A stretch of DNA of 64,000 nt from Magnetococcales bacterium (GTDB lineage: Bacteria; Pseudomonadota; Magnetococcia; Magnetococcales; JADFYX01): NCBI GenBank assembly GCA_002753565.1, contig PEAM01000006.1, positions 1 through 64,000 on the forward strand, written 5' to 3'. Shown here piece by piece: positions 10,567 to 19,646 of the stretch. Under the pieces are notes generated by a model. The model made no database searches. It was given only the letters and a program-made list of their open reading frames with translations, and was not told the origin of the DNA. The translations under genes and the position numbers were made by a program. Numbering within the stretch: the stretch's first letter is position 1; each line of letters opens with the position of its first letter.

Positions 10567-11750
10567 TTGGCCAGAATCTCCACCATGGTCTCCATTTTCA
10601 TCTCGGTCTCCCGCCACTCATCACTGGGAACAGAGCCCCGAACCACCCCGGCTCCGGCATAGAGAACAGCGCTCTTTTTTCTAAACTGCATGCAGCGCAA
10701 ATTGACATACAGATCCACCGCCCCATCCTCCTGGATCGGCCCCAGATAACCGGCATAGAGCTGGCGAGACGACGCCTCTTGAGCCAAGATGAAGTCCAAC
10801 GCCGCCTGACGCTCAACACCACACACCGCCGGGGTTGGATGAAGCTGCTTCAACAGCCGAAAAGGAAGCTCATCATGAGGATTATCGGAGCCATCTACCT
10901 GAAACCGGGTCTGAATATGGACCATATCATAGGCCGTGACGGTCTCCGGCTTACTCTCCTGGATGTTGGTCAATCTCAACCGATCCAAACAGTCCCGAAT
11001 ATAGCCGGCGACAACCTCCTGTTCATTCCACTCCTTCTGGCTCCATGGCTGAAGGGCCGATCTCCGGGTTCCGGCCAGGGCCATGGTACGGCAGATACCC
11101 TGCCCATCCCGACTGATCAACAGCTCCGGGCTAGCACCACACCAGGTACCCAAATCAGGAACCGAAAGCAGGGAGATCATCCCGGATCGATTACGCTTCA
11201 GGCGTGTTTTATAAACATCCACCGGATGGCTTCCGGCTTGGAGAGAGACCCGTTTTTGCCGGGAGAGGACCACCTTTTCCAAATGACCCTGCTCAATCTG
11301 GGTCAACCCTTGAGAGACCCCCTGCTTATATTTTTTTTTGCCGGTCTCAATCAGCCTCTCCGGCGCCGGACTCACCTGCCACCCGGTTGGAGATTGATTG
11401 TTTTTTACCGTCAACCACCCTCGCAAACGACGAAAAAAAACGGCAGCCTCCTCCCCAAAATCGCTGGTAATGGTCCAACGTTTCTGCTGCCAGACAAGGC
11501 GGATATCCGGCTTTAGAAGATGACACAACCCCCCCGTATTCATAAAAGGGCCGATGACAAACCCAGAGAGGTGGGGCTGCATCTGCAGGTTTTTTTTATC
11601 AGGTGAGTAGGAGAGATCCACCAACACCTCGACATCCTCACCATCAGGAAGTCGCCAGGAGGCGACCGCCACCCCCTGCTCTACCCCAATCGCCAACATC
11701 CCTTTGAGTACCCGCGAAAAACCAAACGGGGAAAAATCATCACACTCCAT
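10563..11750 (-). CDS. menF: Isochorismate synthase
   Basis: A 395-residue chorismate-binding enzyme that converts chorismate to isochorismate, the first committed step. The chorismate-binding domain covers about the last 260 residues, with VVLSRQKRV, SPELLISRDG, ALAGTRR, TAYDMVHIQTRF, HPTPAVCGVERQAAL and YAGYLGPIQ. This last set is characteristic of isochorismate synthases. It is the first gene of the menFDBCEI run, and menA starts 74 bp away on the other strand, so both promoters must lie in that short gap. EntC-type enzymes share the fold, but the men context settles the role. Confidence 0.92.
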   Translation of the reverse strand: MECDDFSPFGFSRVLKGMLAIGVEQGVAVASWRLPDGEDVEVLVDLSYSPDKKNLQMQPHLSGFVIGPFMNTGGLCHLLKPDIRLVWQQKRWTITSDFGEEAAVFFRRLRGWLTVKNNQSPTGWQVSPAPERLIETGKKKYKQGVSQGLTQIEQGHLEKVVLSRQKRVSLQAGSHPVDVYKTRLKRNRSGMISLLSVPDLGTWCGASPELLISRDGQGICRTMALAGTRRSALQPWSQKEWNEQEVVAGYIRDCLDRLRLTNIQESKPETVTAYDMVHIQTRFQVDGSDNPHDELPFRLLKQLHPTPAVCGVERQAALDFILAQEASSRQLYAGYLGPIQEDGAVDLYVNLRCMQFRKKSAVLYAGAGVVRGSVPSDEWRETEMKMETMVEILAK

Positions 11751-11824
11751 TACGTCTCTTTCTCCATCCTGGGGACGCCAGGATCATTGCCACTCAACCG
11801 GATTGACGATAGAGTAGCCCGCCT

Positions 11825-12730
11825 ATGAATCATACCGAAAACAGATGGCTTAACTGGTGGCATGCCTTACGCCCAAAAACCCTGACCCTGGCTGCTACAC
11901 CGGTTTTGGTTGGTAACAGTTGGGCTTTTGCCTTCCAGGGAGAGGTAGCACTCTGGCCCATTTTCCTCACCCTTATGGCTGCCATGAGCGTACAGGCTGG
12001 AACCAATCTTTACAATGATGCCGCCGATTTTGAGCGTGGTGTGGATCAACCCGGTCGCCTGGGTCCTACCCGTGCGGTTGCTTCCGGGCAGATCTCCGCT
12101 TGGCGCGTCTATCTGGGTGCCCACATCAGCTTTACCATCGCCTGGATTGCCGGCTGCTACCTTATCTGGATGGGTGGCTGGTTTATCTTTCTGCTGGCCA
12201 CCCTCTCCACTTTGGCCGGGTATGCTTATACAGCCGGTCCCCGACCCATTTCAACCACCCCTCTGGGAGAGTTGACGGTTTTTCTCTTTTTTGGGGTGGT
12301 CGCCGTGGTGGGGAGCTTTTTTCTGCAGACCGGCCTGGTCAACCTGACAGCCGTGGCTCTGGGTGGTTTGGTGGGGCTGCCAGCCGCTGCCGTGTTGATG
12401 GTCAACAACTATCGGGACCAGGTGAGCGATGCCAAAGCGGGACGCCGAACCCTGGCTATTGTTCTGGGAGTGGAGCCATCCCAAGCGGTCCTTGCCCTTC
12501 TGCTCTACAGCCCTTTTCCTCTGCTGCTGCTTCTGCCTCTCGCCATTCCGGCCATTCTTCCCTGGCTTGGCCTGCCCGGCATCGCCCTTGTGTCAGCCTG
12601 GCGGTTGGTTGTCGCCTTCCGAAAAACCCCCATCTCTCCGGCCTTTAATCAGATTTTAGCCAATACGGCTCGACATCAGGCTTTTTTTGGGCTGCTTCTA
12701 AGCCTTGCATTACTCTTGTCTGCAGTATAA
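11825..12730 (+). CDS. menA: 1,4-Dihydroxy-2-naphthoate polyprenyltransferase
   Basis: A 301-residue UbiA-family membrane prenyltransferase that attaches the polyprenyl tail to DHNA in the inner membrane. The first aspartate-rich motif is GTNLYNDAADFERG, the second is NNYRDQVSDAKAGRRTLA, and the N-terminus has the usual RPKTLTLAATPVL. About eight to nine hydrophobic helices are visible. It is divergent from the men operon. The product is demethylmenaquinone; the final methyltransferase (MenG/UbiE) must be elsewhere. Confidence 0.94.
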   Translation: MNHTENRWLNWWHALRPKTLTLAATPVLVGNSWAFAFQGEVALWPIFLTLMAAMSVQAGTNLYNDAADFERGVDQPGRLGPTRAVASGQISAWRVYLGAHISFTIAWIAGCYLIWMGGWFIFLLATLSTLAGYAYTAGPRPISTTPLGELTVFLFFGVVAVVGSFFLQTGLVNLTAVALGGLVGLPAAAVLMVNNYRDQVSDAKAGRRTLAIVLGVEPSQAVLALLLYSPFPLLLLLPLAIPAILPWLGLPGIALVSAWRLVVAFRKTPISPAFNQILANTARHQAFFGLLLSLALLLSAV

Positions 12731-12785
12731 CTCTAAACTCCGATTCAGCAGTTGAACAGGCACCATAAAAGAGGATGAATCCACA

Positions 12786-13532
12786 ATGATCAAAATAACG
12801 GCAGTTCTACTCCTTGTTTTGCTTCACCCTTCAGCGGTCATGGCACAAGGGGCTGAGGATGAGGATGTTGACCTATACAACGGCAGAGATATCAACGGAG
12901 TCTGTGCCGCCTGCCATGGAGAGTTGGGACAGGGGAGTAAAAATGGGGAGTACCCCCGGCTGGCCGGTCAGATTCGCAGCATCTTGTTACGGCAACTCTA
13001 CAGCTTCCGAGACCGAAAGCGGATCAACCTACCCATGATCCCCTACACCGATCCACGGGAGCTGTCGGATGAGGATATTCTGGATGTTGCCAGCTATCTC
13101 TCCTCTCTGCGCATTGATGTCACCATCCCCTATGTGGAAGGGGATGTTGCGGCGGGTAAAAAGTTTTTTGCATCCGAGTGCGGTAGCTGTCATGGCGCAG
13201 AGGGTCGGGGTAAAGAGCGGGAGGGGGAAAGCGAAAAATTTGGCCCGGCCCTTACCGGACAGTACCCTCTCTATTTAACCCGTCAGATTGCCAACTTTAA
13301 AACCGGAAAACGCCACCATGAGGAGATGGAGGAGACCGCTCGGGATCTGACCGAAGAGGAGTTGACCAATATCCTCGCCTATCTGGTTACCCTGGAACGC
13401 CACCCAGGCCTGGCAGAAGAGGTGGCCCAAGAGACCCAAAAACGGTTTAAAAGTATTCTCGGCAGCCTGAATCAGACCATCGAAGCCCCCATACCAGAAG
13501 AGAAACCGCTGGCGCCACCCCCCTTAGAATAG
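12786..13532 (+). CDS. Dihaem c-type cytochrome (c4-like), periplasmic
   Basis: A 248-residue exported protein with a signal peptide (cleavage likely after HPSAVMA, about residue 20) and two covalent haem sites, C40-AAC-H and C132-GSC-H. Each is followed by a conserved cytochrome-c4/c553 fold with RLAGQ and the YPLYLTRQI-x-NFKTGKR segment. The two similar halves and PxLAGQ/PALTGQ pattern match cytochrome c4. The tail is Pro/Glu-rich (about 25 residues). An AGAGGA site lies upstream. It lies just downstream of menA and could carry electrons to a terminal oxidase; this is inferred. Confidence 0.9.
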   Translation: MIKITAVLLLVLLHPSAVMAQGAEDEDVDLYNGRDINGVCAACHGELGQGSKNGEYPRLAGQIRSILLRQLYSFRDRKRINLPMIPYTDPRELSDEDILDVASYLSSLRIDVTIPYVEGDVAAGKKFFASECGSCHGAEGRGKEREGESEKFGPALTGQYPLYLTRQIANFKTGKRHHEEMEETARDLTEEELTNILAYLVTLERHPGLAEEVAQETQKRFKSILGSLNQTIEAPIPEEKPLAPPPLE

Positions 13533-13550
13533 AGTGGTTCCAACGGTAGA

Positions 13551-13656
13551 GATTCCAAACCCAATGGCTGCAAAACAGGGGCGGATGGATCTGGGAAGGT
13601 ATTCATGCCTTCCCAGATCCATCCGCAATCGTTTTGTACAAATTGGGTTTGAAATC
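13551..13656. repeat. Dispersed palindromic repeat, copy B (106-bp imperfect palindrome)
   Basis: The arms at 13551-13599 and 13608-13656 are 49 bases each and match at roughly 40 positions. The inner 19 bp (13581-13599 with 13608-13626) are perfect, with loop TATTCATG. The flank CAAATTTGTACAAAAC (minus strand) matches copy A. It lies between a cytochrome gene and the 3' end of a convergent MCP gene, so it may also stop transcription from both sides. Confidence 0.88.
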
Positions 13657-13708
13657 TCTATAAATCAGACGTGGACAGGACTTGGGCTCCAGGGACGGGC
13701 CCCAGTCG

Positions 13709-15247
13709 TTATGCCTGGAAACCCTCGCCCTTTTCCAGTTGAAAGTGGGAGACCTCCTGAGTGAGCCGATCAGCCTGATTATCCAGCTCTTTGGCTGTCG
13801 AAGACATCTCCTCCGATGCCCCGGCATTTTGCTGGATAACATGATCCAGCTGCTGAAGCGCGGTGTTGATCTGCTGGCCACCCCGGTTCTGCTCTTCACT
13901 CGCGGCCGCAATCTCCTCGACCAACTCGGCTGTTTTTTGAATATTCGGCACCAGATTGGTCAACAAGGTACCGGCCTTCTCCGCCACGGCAACACTGGAG
14001 CCGGTCAACTGGGTAATCTCTCCCGCAGCCCCCTGACTCTTCTCTGCCAATTTGCGCACCTCTGCCGCCACCACCGCAAAACCCTTGCCATGCTCCCCGG
14101 CTCGAGCCGCCTCGATGGCGGCATTGAGGGCCAGCAGATTGGTCTGACGGGCAATCTCCTCAATAACGGAAATTCTACCCGCAATCTCCCGCATGGCATT
14201 CACCGCCTGAGCGACCGCCTCCCCACCCGCTTTGGCATCTTTGGCAGCCTGGCTGGATGTCTTGGCCGTAATCCGGGCACTCTCGGTATTCTGCTGAATG
14301 CCCGAAGTCATCTGCTCCATGGAGGCCGAGGTCTCCTCGATAGAGGCCGCCTGCTCACTGGCCCCCATAGAGAGAGCGTTGGAGGCTGAAGAGAGTGCCT
14401 GGCTACCACTGGATACCTGTTCGGAAGCCTCACGAATACTGCGAACCACTTCGATCAGGTTGGTGGTCATTTTTGTCAATGCCGTTGAAGCACCCCCTTT
14501 TATCTCACCGATGCATTTAACCTCAACGGTTAAATCACCTTCTGAAATCGCCCTGGCTACATGGGCAATCTCTTTGGGCTCACACCCCAATTGTGACAAG
14601 ATCTCCTGGATGACAAAATAGGAGACCAACCCCAACAAAAGGGTGATGGCCAACAAAATCCAGAGGGAACTTTTAACCGTACGAATAAAAGCCGCATCCA
14701 CATCGTCCAGATAGATGCCCGAGCCCACAATCCAGCCCCACGGCTTGAACCCCTTGACATAGGAGACCTTGGCAACCGGATCATCAAAGCCGGGTTTAGG
14801 CCAGACATAGTCAACAAACCCCTCCCCCTTATCCCGAACCCGGCGCACCATCTCGGCAAAAAGCTGGGTTCCCTGTTTATCTTTGAATCCGTGCAGGTTT
14901 TTCCCATTCAACTTGGGTTTCAGGGGGTGCATGACCATGACCGCCTGCATATCATTGACCCAAAAATAGTTGCTGCCGTCATACCGGGCAGAGCCAATGA
15001 CAGCCAAGGCCTCTTCTTTGGCCTTCTGCTGGGTCATGGCCCCACTTTTTTCCTGTTGAAAATAGTGGGCCAAAAGACTGTGGGTGGTCTCCACCACATT
15101 TTGCGTCTTAATCTTTCTGTCCTGTAACATCTGCTCCTTCTGAGACAGAGCAGAAACCGCCCCCAACACCCCAATCCCCGCCACCGCAAAAAAAACCACA
15201 ACCAAAATTTGTGCTCTTAATGTGAGCTTATCAAGCAGAAAAGACAT
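13709..15247 (-). CDS. Methyl-accepting chemotaxis protein with Cache sensor
   Basis: A 512-residue transmembrane chemoreceptor. Order: TM1 (about 12-32), a periplasmic single Cache domain (about 35-185; [15 protein letters not shown] and [14 protein letters not shown]), TM2 (about 190-212), HAMP (about 212-265) and the cytoplasmic signalling domain with the hairpin tip [29 protein letters not shown] chose ATG 15247 because the product then starts at the short cytoplasmic segment before TM1; the frame is open further upstream. No C-terminal NWETF-type pentapeptide is present. It is a solitary gene with a TATAAT box about 95 bp upstream. The ligand is unknown; such Cache domains often bind small organic acids. 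Confidence 0.93.
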   Translation of the reverse strand: MSFLLDKLTLRAQILVVVFFAVAGIGVLGAVSALSQKEQMLQDRKIKTQNVVETTHSLLAHYFQQEKSGAMTQQKAKEEALAVIGSARYDGSNYFWVNDMQAVMVMHPLKPKLNGKNLHGFKDKQGTQLFAEMVRRVRDKGEGFVDYVWPKPGFDDPVAKVSYVKGFKPWGWIVGSGIYLDDVDAAFIRTVKSSLWILLAITLLLGLVSYFVIQEILSQLGCEPKEIAHVARAISEGDLTVEVKCIGEIKGGASTALTKMTTNLIEVVRSIREASEQVSSGSQALSSASNALSMGASEQAASIEETSASMEQMTSGIQQNTESARITAKTSSQAAKDAKAGGEAVAQAVNAMREIAGRISVIEEIARQTNLLALNAAIEAARAGEHGKGFAVVAAEVRKLAEKSQGAAGEITQLTGSSVAVAEKAGTLLTNLVPNIQKTAELVEEIAAASEEQNRGGQQINTALQQLDHVIQQNAGASEEMSSTAKELDNQADRLTQEVSHFQLEKGEGFQA

Positions 15248-15338
15248 GGTGATTATTTTACCTTTTTTAGAGGAAGGAAAACGACAAGAGCGCTGTGACT
15301 GCCAGGAAAAGCCAGACAAAATATCAACTTTTTATCGT

Positions 15339-15344
15339 ATTATA
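15339..15344 (-). promoter_or_regulatory. Possible -10 box for the chemoreceptor gene
   Basis: A perfect TATAAT on the minus strand about 95 bp before the receptor ATG, in AT-rich DNA. No good -35 hexamer lies 16-18 bp upstream, so this is a weak call. Confidence 0.3.
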
Positions 15345-15432
15345 TCTAGCCATTTTACACTTTTTTAACAAAAAAGCATTATAAAAGGGTACGGTTTGGT
15401 TTGGGATAGCTTCTTTGGGGTTTCACCATCAA

Positions 15433-15471
15433 CCTGGAGACGGCAGTTGTCAGCATGCTGCCGTCTCCAGG
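15433..15471 (-). terminator. Strong hairpin after the spermidine-synthase-like gene
   Basis: CCTGGAGACGGCAG (15433-15446) pairs perfectly with CTGCCGTCTCCAGG (15458-15471) over 14 bp with an 11-base loop, starting 15 bp after the stop of the 15486-17783 gene. No U-tract follows, so it may be a mRNA-stabilising hairpin or a non-canonical terminator. Confidence 0.6.
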
Positions 15472-15485
15472 GAGAACGATCAGGA

Positions 15486-17783
15486 TTAATACCGTCTCCA
15501 CTCATGGCCCATATTATCATCGGTTATTGGCCGGGATTGGGCGGTTAGTTTTTGAATCTCTTCCGTACTTTTCAATCGGGAAAGTCTGTGTAAAATACCC
15601 TGAATAATCCTCTTGGAAGCAGGAGAGTCTTGCTGCAATACCGGCTGACCGTCGATGGTATAGTTGGTCAAAACCGCCCGCAACCGTTCAGGATCGGCCT
15701 GGATGGGGCTGTTCTTGGCAATCAGCAGGTTATACTGGGTAACAGCGGGAAAAACCAGCGTGGCAGACCGCTTGGCCTCCAGAGAGTTGGTGGTGTTGAA
15801 CATAAACAGCCCCTCCTCTTTAAGAGACGAACGGACGATATGAAAAAATTCGACAGAGAGCAGGTTGCTGTTGAAGCTCCGCCAGTGGTGGGTATTATTC
15901 ATATAGATCAGGTCGAACTTCTCCTCCGGATTGGCCTGCAGCCAGCGGCGACCGTCGTTAATGATAATCTCCACTTTGGGATTGTCCATCAGGGAGGCTA
16001 TTTCCGGGAACTGTCTGGTCACCTCCAGATAGCCGGGGTTGATCTCGATAATGGTCATTTTTTCCAGCTCAGGCAGGTTGGCAAGCACCTGAGCGTGGGC
16101 ACCGGAGGACATCCCCACCAGCAACACCTTTTTAATAGCCGGATGAAAAGCGGCCGGAACATAGGATGAAACCACGTTGTTATAAACGGTTGCCCCCGAA
16201 CCCGGCTCTTTTTGTTTCATTCTTTTGCGGTCAAGATAGGTGTTGACGGTGCCATCATACGCCCCGCCACCATAGACAACCCCTTTGTTGGAGACGGTTA
16301 TAACCCCGCTTCTGTTTTCAATCACCATCTTAAAAGTCTGCAGAGGGATATCGGCTTTTTTCAACCCCTTTTTATAGGTCAGTTTTTCATAGATCTGAGC
16401 GTAGAGAACCGGTGTCCAGACAACCATCACCACCGCAGCCAGAGAGATGGTCAGGGCGGCGCGCCAGAGGGGTTGGCGGTGTCGATCTCGTAAAACCACA
16501 AACATCAGCCAGGCCATGAGCAGTCCCAACAGCCCCAAAATAAGAGAGATCTGTTGAATCTTGAAGATATCCATCAGGATAAACCCGGTGATCAAGCTGC
16601 CAGAGACCGACCCGATGATATTGCTGACATAAATATAGCTTAAACCCGACCCAGCCTTGCTATCCGCCTTGACCGAGATATGGCTGAGGAAGGGGAGCAT
16701 CGCACCCCAGAGAGCAGAACCGAGGGTAATCAGGGGAAGTGAGAGGTTATAGTAGTAAAACATTTTATAGATCTGCCCCCCCGTACTCTGGCGGTCCATC
16801 AGGGCATAAGGGTCAAGAAACTGGATCATCTGTCCGATCAAGGGGATCAGCAAAAAACCGACCCCATTGGCACAAACCAGCAGAATAAAAATCAGCCGCA
16901 GGGTTTTCATCTTGCCTTTTCTGGCCATGTCGGCAGAGATCTTGTGACCGATAAGAGAGCCAAAGGCGACACCAATCAGAAAAAAGCCCAACACATAGGC
17001 GAGACTGCCAGCCTCTCCCCGAGTCAGGTAGGCGTAAACACGAATCCAGACAATTTCAAAGGAGAGAGAGATAAACCCAGCCATACCGGCAAAGAGCATG
17101 GCCATGGGAATTTTCAGGGAGATGGGAGAGAGGTCCGGCGAGGGGTCGTGAGACTCTGTTAGACTCTGTTGGGGCTTAGGCGACGCCTTGGTAAGAAGAT
17201 GGGCGACCAAGGCCCCGCCACCCACCATCAGATTCAGGGCGACCGCCACGTAGACCGTCCCCTGTTGACCCAGGTGGCCCATCAAATAACGGGCCGCAGC
17301 AAAGCAGGCAAACGCAGAGCCCAAGGTATTGACAAAATAGAGAATCCCCACCGACTTGCCCACACTGCCCGAAAGGCGTACCAGATAGGCGGTGAGAATG
17401 GGCAGGGTAGCCCCCATCAACATGGTGGGCAAAAGAACCAGCAGAAAGGAGATGATGCCCAACTCCCAGAGAGGGCTTCCGGCATGGGTGCCGCCAACCC
17501 ACTGAAAAAGGGCAAGTGAGATCAGGCCAAAAGTGCCGATGGATAGCTCGATCAGAGCAAAGGCTGCCAACAGTCGGTGTTGAATCCTATCCGACAGATA
17601 ACCGCCCCCCAAACTACCCAACCCCAACCCCGCCATAAAGGCCGCCACCACCACGGTAACCGATTCGATGTTGGTTCCAAACAGGGTAAAAAGAGACCGC
17701 TGCCAGACAATTTGATACAGGAGGGCTGGAATACCGGAGAAGAAAAACAGGGGGTAGATCCAGAGAAGGTTGTGTTTTTTCAT
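15486..17783 (-). CDS. Membrane protein with C-terminal spermidine-synthase-like domain
   Basis: A 765-residue protein. The N-terminal two thirds hold about twelve to fourteen hydrophobic helices (first one IYPLFFFSGIPALLYQIVWQ). The last roughly 270 residues form a soluble SpeE-type Rossmann domain (KKVLLVGMSSGAHAQVLANL, then TIIEINPGYL, then EIIINDGRRWL and KFDLIYMNNTHHW). This is the known family of fused MFS-like/spermidine synthase proteins. The glycine-rich loop GGGxG of true spermidine synthases reads VGMSSGAHA, and the catalytic aspartate region reads MNNTHHW, so aminopropyl transfer is doubtful. The substrate is unknown. It is a single gene with its own 3' hairpin. Confidence 0.82.
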   Translation of the reverse strand: MKKHNLLWIYPLFFFSGIPALLYQIVWQRSLFTLFGTNIESVTVVVAAFMAGLGLGSLGGGYLSDRIQHRLLAAFALIELSIGTFGLISLALFQWVGGTHAGSPLWELGIISFLLVLLPTMLMGATLPILTAYLVRLSGSVGKSVGILYFVNTLGSAFACFAAARYLMGHLGQQGTVYVAVALNLMVGGGALVAHLLTKASPKPQQSLTESHDPSPDLSPISLKIPMAMLFAGMAGFISLSFEIVWIRVYAYLTRGEAGSLAYVLGFFLIGVAFGSLIGHKISADMARKGKMKTLRLIFILLVCANGVGFLLIPLIGQMIQFLDPYALMDRQSTGGQIYKMFYYYNLSLPLITLGSALWGAMLPFLSHISVKADSKAGSGLSYIYVSNIIGSVSGSLITGFILMDIFKIQQISLILGLLGLLMAWLMFVVLRDRHRQPLWRAALTISLAAVVMVVWTPVLYAQIYEKLTYKKGLKKADIPLQTFKMVIENRSGVITVSNKGVVYGGGAYDGTVNTYLDRKRMKQKEPGSGATVYNNVVSSYVPAAFHPAIKKVLLVGMSSGAHAQVLANLPELEKMTIIEINPGYLEVTRQFPEIASLMDNPKVEIIINDGRRWLQANPEEKFDLIYMNNTHHWRSFNSNLLSVEFFHIVRSSLKEEGLFMFNTTNSLEAKRSATLVFPAVTQYNLLIAKNSPIQADPERLRAVLTNYTIDGQPVLQQDSPASKRIIQGILHRLSRLKSTEEIQKLTAQSRPITDDNMGHEWRRY

Positions 17784-17938
17784 TCGCTATCCGCATCCCC
17801 ACTAGCCTGGCTCTCTTTTGGCTCCCTTTTTAAGGGTTTTGATTCGGATGCGTGGGACGCAAAGCACCACCGTTGACTTATCCCCTGGTCAAAACACTGT
17901 GCAAAGAAGATCAGGCGTCTTTAGTAAGTTGATGGAGC

Positions 17939-18577
17939 CTAGGTGACTTTTTTCAAGGCCTGTTCGATATTGATGGAGGAGGAGGAGACCTCGCCGATAA
18001 TCCGGTCAATCTCACCAGCCAGTTCACGGGCAACCCGGGCGGTGCTTTTCACCTCTCCCGCTACCACGGAAAACCCCTTGCCAAACTCACCAGCCCGAGA
18101 GGCCTGGATACCGGCATTGATGGCGAGAACCTCTAGTTCGTTGGATATTTTTTCGATGCCGTGGAGGGCTTTGGAGGCATCACGGGTGTTGCGGTCAATC
18201 TCCTTGCGGACACTGGAGAGGTCGGAGAAAATCTGCTGGTTGGCATGACCGCGGTTCTCCTCAAGCATTTTAATCAGCAACAAGGCTGCCGCAGAAGGGA
18301 CTACCTTACCCTCTGCTTTGTAGGTTTCGATCTCTTCGTCTGTCGAGCCGGCATCGAAAAGAAAATCTACCGGAAAGTTTTTCATGGCCATATCCAGCCG
18401 GGTCAGGGTTTTCAAGCCCATTTTGGCGGCAGCCTTCATAGCGGGGGCCTCGCTGTCAGCATCGACAACGAACAGAAGCTCTATTCCCTTGCTTTTGGCA
18501 AAGACCTCGAGTAACGACTTGCCCTCAATACCACCACCGACAATGCCGACCTTTTTGGTTCCCTCTATTTTTTCCAT
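17939..18577 (-). CDS. Soluble fusion of a Rossmann NAD-binding-like domain and an MCP signalling tip
   Basis: A 212-residue protein without membrane segments. Residues 8-105 look like a nucleotide-binding Rossmann unit: KVGIVGGGIEGKSLLEVF (GxGGGxxG), beta-strand LLFVVDADSE ending in acidic residues as in NAD-binding folds, then VDFLFDAGSTDEE. Residues 115-205 resemble the tip of a chemoreceptor signalling domain: LEVLAINAGIQASRAGEFGKGF then SVVAGEVKSTARVARELAGEID. The MCP part is truncated to the hairpin core and lacks methylation helices. It may report redox or metabolite state to the CheA/CheW array from the cytoplasm. The domain calls rest on motifs; the role is inferred. Confidence 0.78.
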   Translation of the reverse strand: MEKIEGTKKVGIVGGGIEGKSLLEVFAKSKGIELLFVVDADSEAPAMKAAAKMGLKTLTRLDMAMKNFPVDFLFDAGSTDEEIETYKAEGKVVPSAAALLLIKMLEENRGHANQQIFSDLSSVRKEIDRNTRDASKALHGIEKISNELEVLAINAGIQASRAGEFGKGFSVVAGEVKSTARVARELAGEIDRIIGEVSSSSINIEQALKKVT

Positions 18578-18841
18578 GAAAATACCCCGGTTTTTTAGGA
18601 CAGCCTAAAAAAAGTTAAACCCTCGATTGATAAAAACCGCCTGATGGCTGAATGACAGCACCTACCAAAATTTTTCGCAGCATAACACACTCCATACCTC
18701 ACTGTTAAGCTCTCTTGAGAAGAAAATCATCTATTTGGCAACAAGGAGGAATCTCTTCACCTTTTACCTGTTCCAACCTGCTTTTAGGATCGATCAGGAT
18801 GATCCATTTCACCTTCAGCCACCAACCCGAGATGAGAGCGC

Positions 18842-19324
18842 ATGCAAACAATACCTTCCCCGATCACACTCCCTGCCACCGAAGAGAACAGCCAAGGGAA
18901 AAGAGCCGAAAAAAAAACGGTGAAGAGCCGAAAAAAAAGTCCTCGAACCAAAAGAGCACCCCACTCAGCCTCACCCCATGGTACAACCCGCGACTGGCTC
19001 TCCCGAGAAAAACGAAAAACCTTGTTGGACAGGCTCTTAGGCGAGTTTCTTTTTCTCCACAAAGAGGCCATGGAGTCGGTTAAAGGGGAGGTGGTGGACC
19101 CCATCCAAAGGGTGGAGGCCCTGACCAAGCTCTCTCAGGCGCTGGACAGAACCCTCAACGCCCTGGTCAAGGCCACTCCCCACACACCGCATTTAACCGT
19201 TGCTGAAGATGTGTTAAAACATCAGGTGACTTTTGTTGAGTCCCACTATCCTCAACATGCTACGGCCCTGCTGACTATCTTGGAACCCTTTGGTCGAGAG
19301 TTGATCAAAATTTTTGAGGAGTAA
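18842..19324 (+). CDS. Hypothetical protein with basic N-terminal stretch
   Basis: A 160-residue product I do not recognise. Residues 16-45 are very rich in Lys/Arg/Ser and probably disordered. From about residue 50 to the end the sequence looks alpha-helical (LLDRLLGEFLFLHKEAMESV, then RVEALTKLSQALDRTLNAL, then LLTILEPFGRELIKIF). No signal peptide, cysteines or membrane segments are seen. The start has a weak GAGATGAGAG site. It is followed 35 bp later by the ferredoxin gene on the same strand. Other frames overlap its first half, so the call is only moderately secure. Confidence 0.55.
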   Translation: MQTIPSPITLPATEENSQGKRAEKKTVKSRKKSPRTKRAPHSASPHGTTRDWLSREKRKTLLDRLLGEFLFLHKEAMESVKGEVVDPIQRVEALTKLSQALDRTLNALVKATPHTPHLTVAEDVLKHQVTFVESHYPQHATALLTILEPFGRELIKIFEE

Positions 19325-19358
19325 AGAGGGGAATAATCCAATAACAGATGGGAGAGCC

Positions 19359-19631
19359 ATGAACACCTCACTGATTGCCTGCATCAAAGATAGAGCCACA
19401 GCCAAACCCTCTTGCGGCGGACGGGGCAGTGAAGCACTCGTCGACCAGATCGAGGCCGAGGTCAACCGCCAGAAACTCCCTATCGCAGTTGTCCGAATGC
19501 GCTGCCTGGGAGAGTGTTCCAAAGGACCCAACATGCGCATTGCACCGGGTGGGCAGTTTTTTTATGGCGTAAAAGAGGAGACCATCCCCGAGATCATCAC
19601 CGCCTTGAAAGAGGCGCTGAACAGCCCCTGA
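19359..19631 (+). CDS. Thioredoxin-like [2Fe-2S] ferredoxin
   Basis: A 90-residue protein of the thioredoxin-fold (2Fe-2S) ferredoxin family (as in NuoE C-terminal and CysD-type ferredoxins). The ligands are C8 and C19 (CIKDRATAKPSC), and C48/C52 in RCLGECSKGPN. The ATG at 19359 follows a GGGAGAG site. It probably acts as a small electron carrier. Its neighbours (a hypothetical protein upstream, an ATP-grasp protein convergent downstream) do not reveal a partner. Confidence 0.85.
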   Translation: MNTSLIACIKDRATAKPSCGGRGSEALVDQIEAEVNRQKLPIAVVRMRCLGECSKGPNMRIAPGGQFFYGVKEETIPEIITALKEALNSP

Positions 19632-19646
19632 TCACCCCACCCCTCG

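Noticed and set aside
8848-11516. Long open frames on the plus strand opposite menB, menD and menF (up to 379 codons)
   Set aside because: Antisense shadows of GC-rich men genes; the composition is Pro/Arg/Gln-rich and has no recognisable domain.
18715-19128. Alternative frames (122 aa on plus, 114 aa on minus) overlapping the hypothetical gene at 18842
   Set aside because: The 160-residue frame has a better start and leads into the ferredoxin gene; the others have no clear start or structure.
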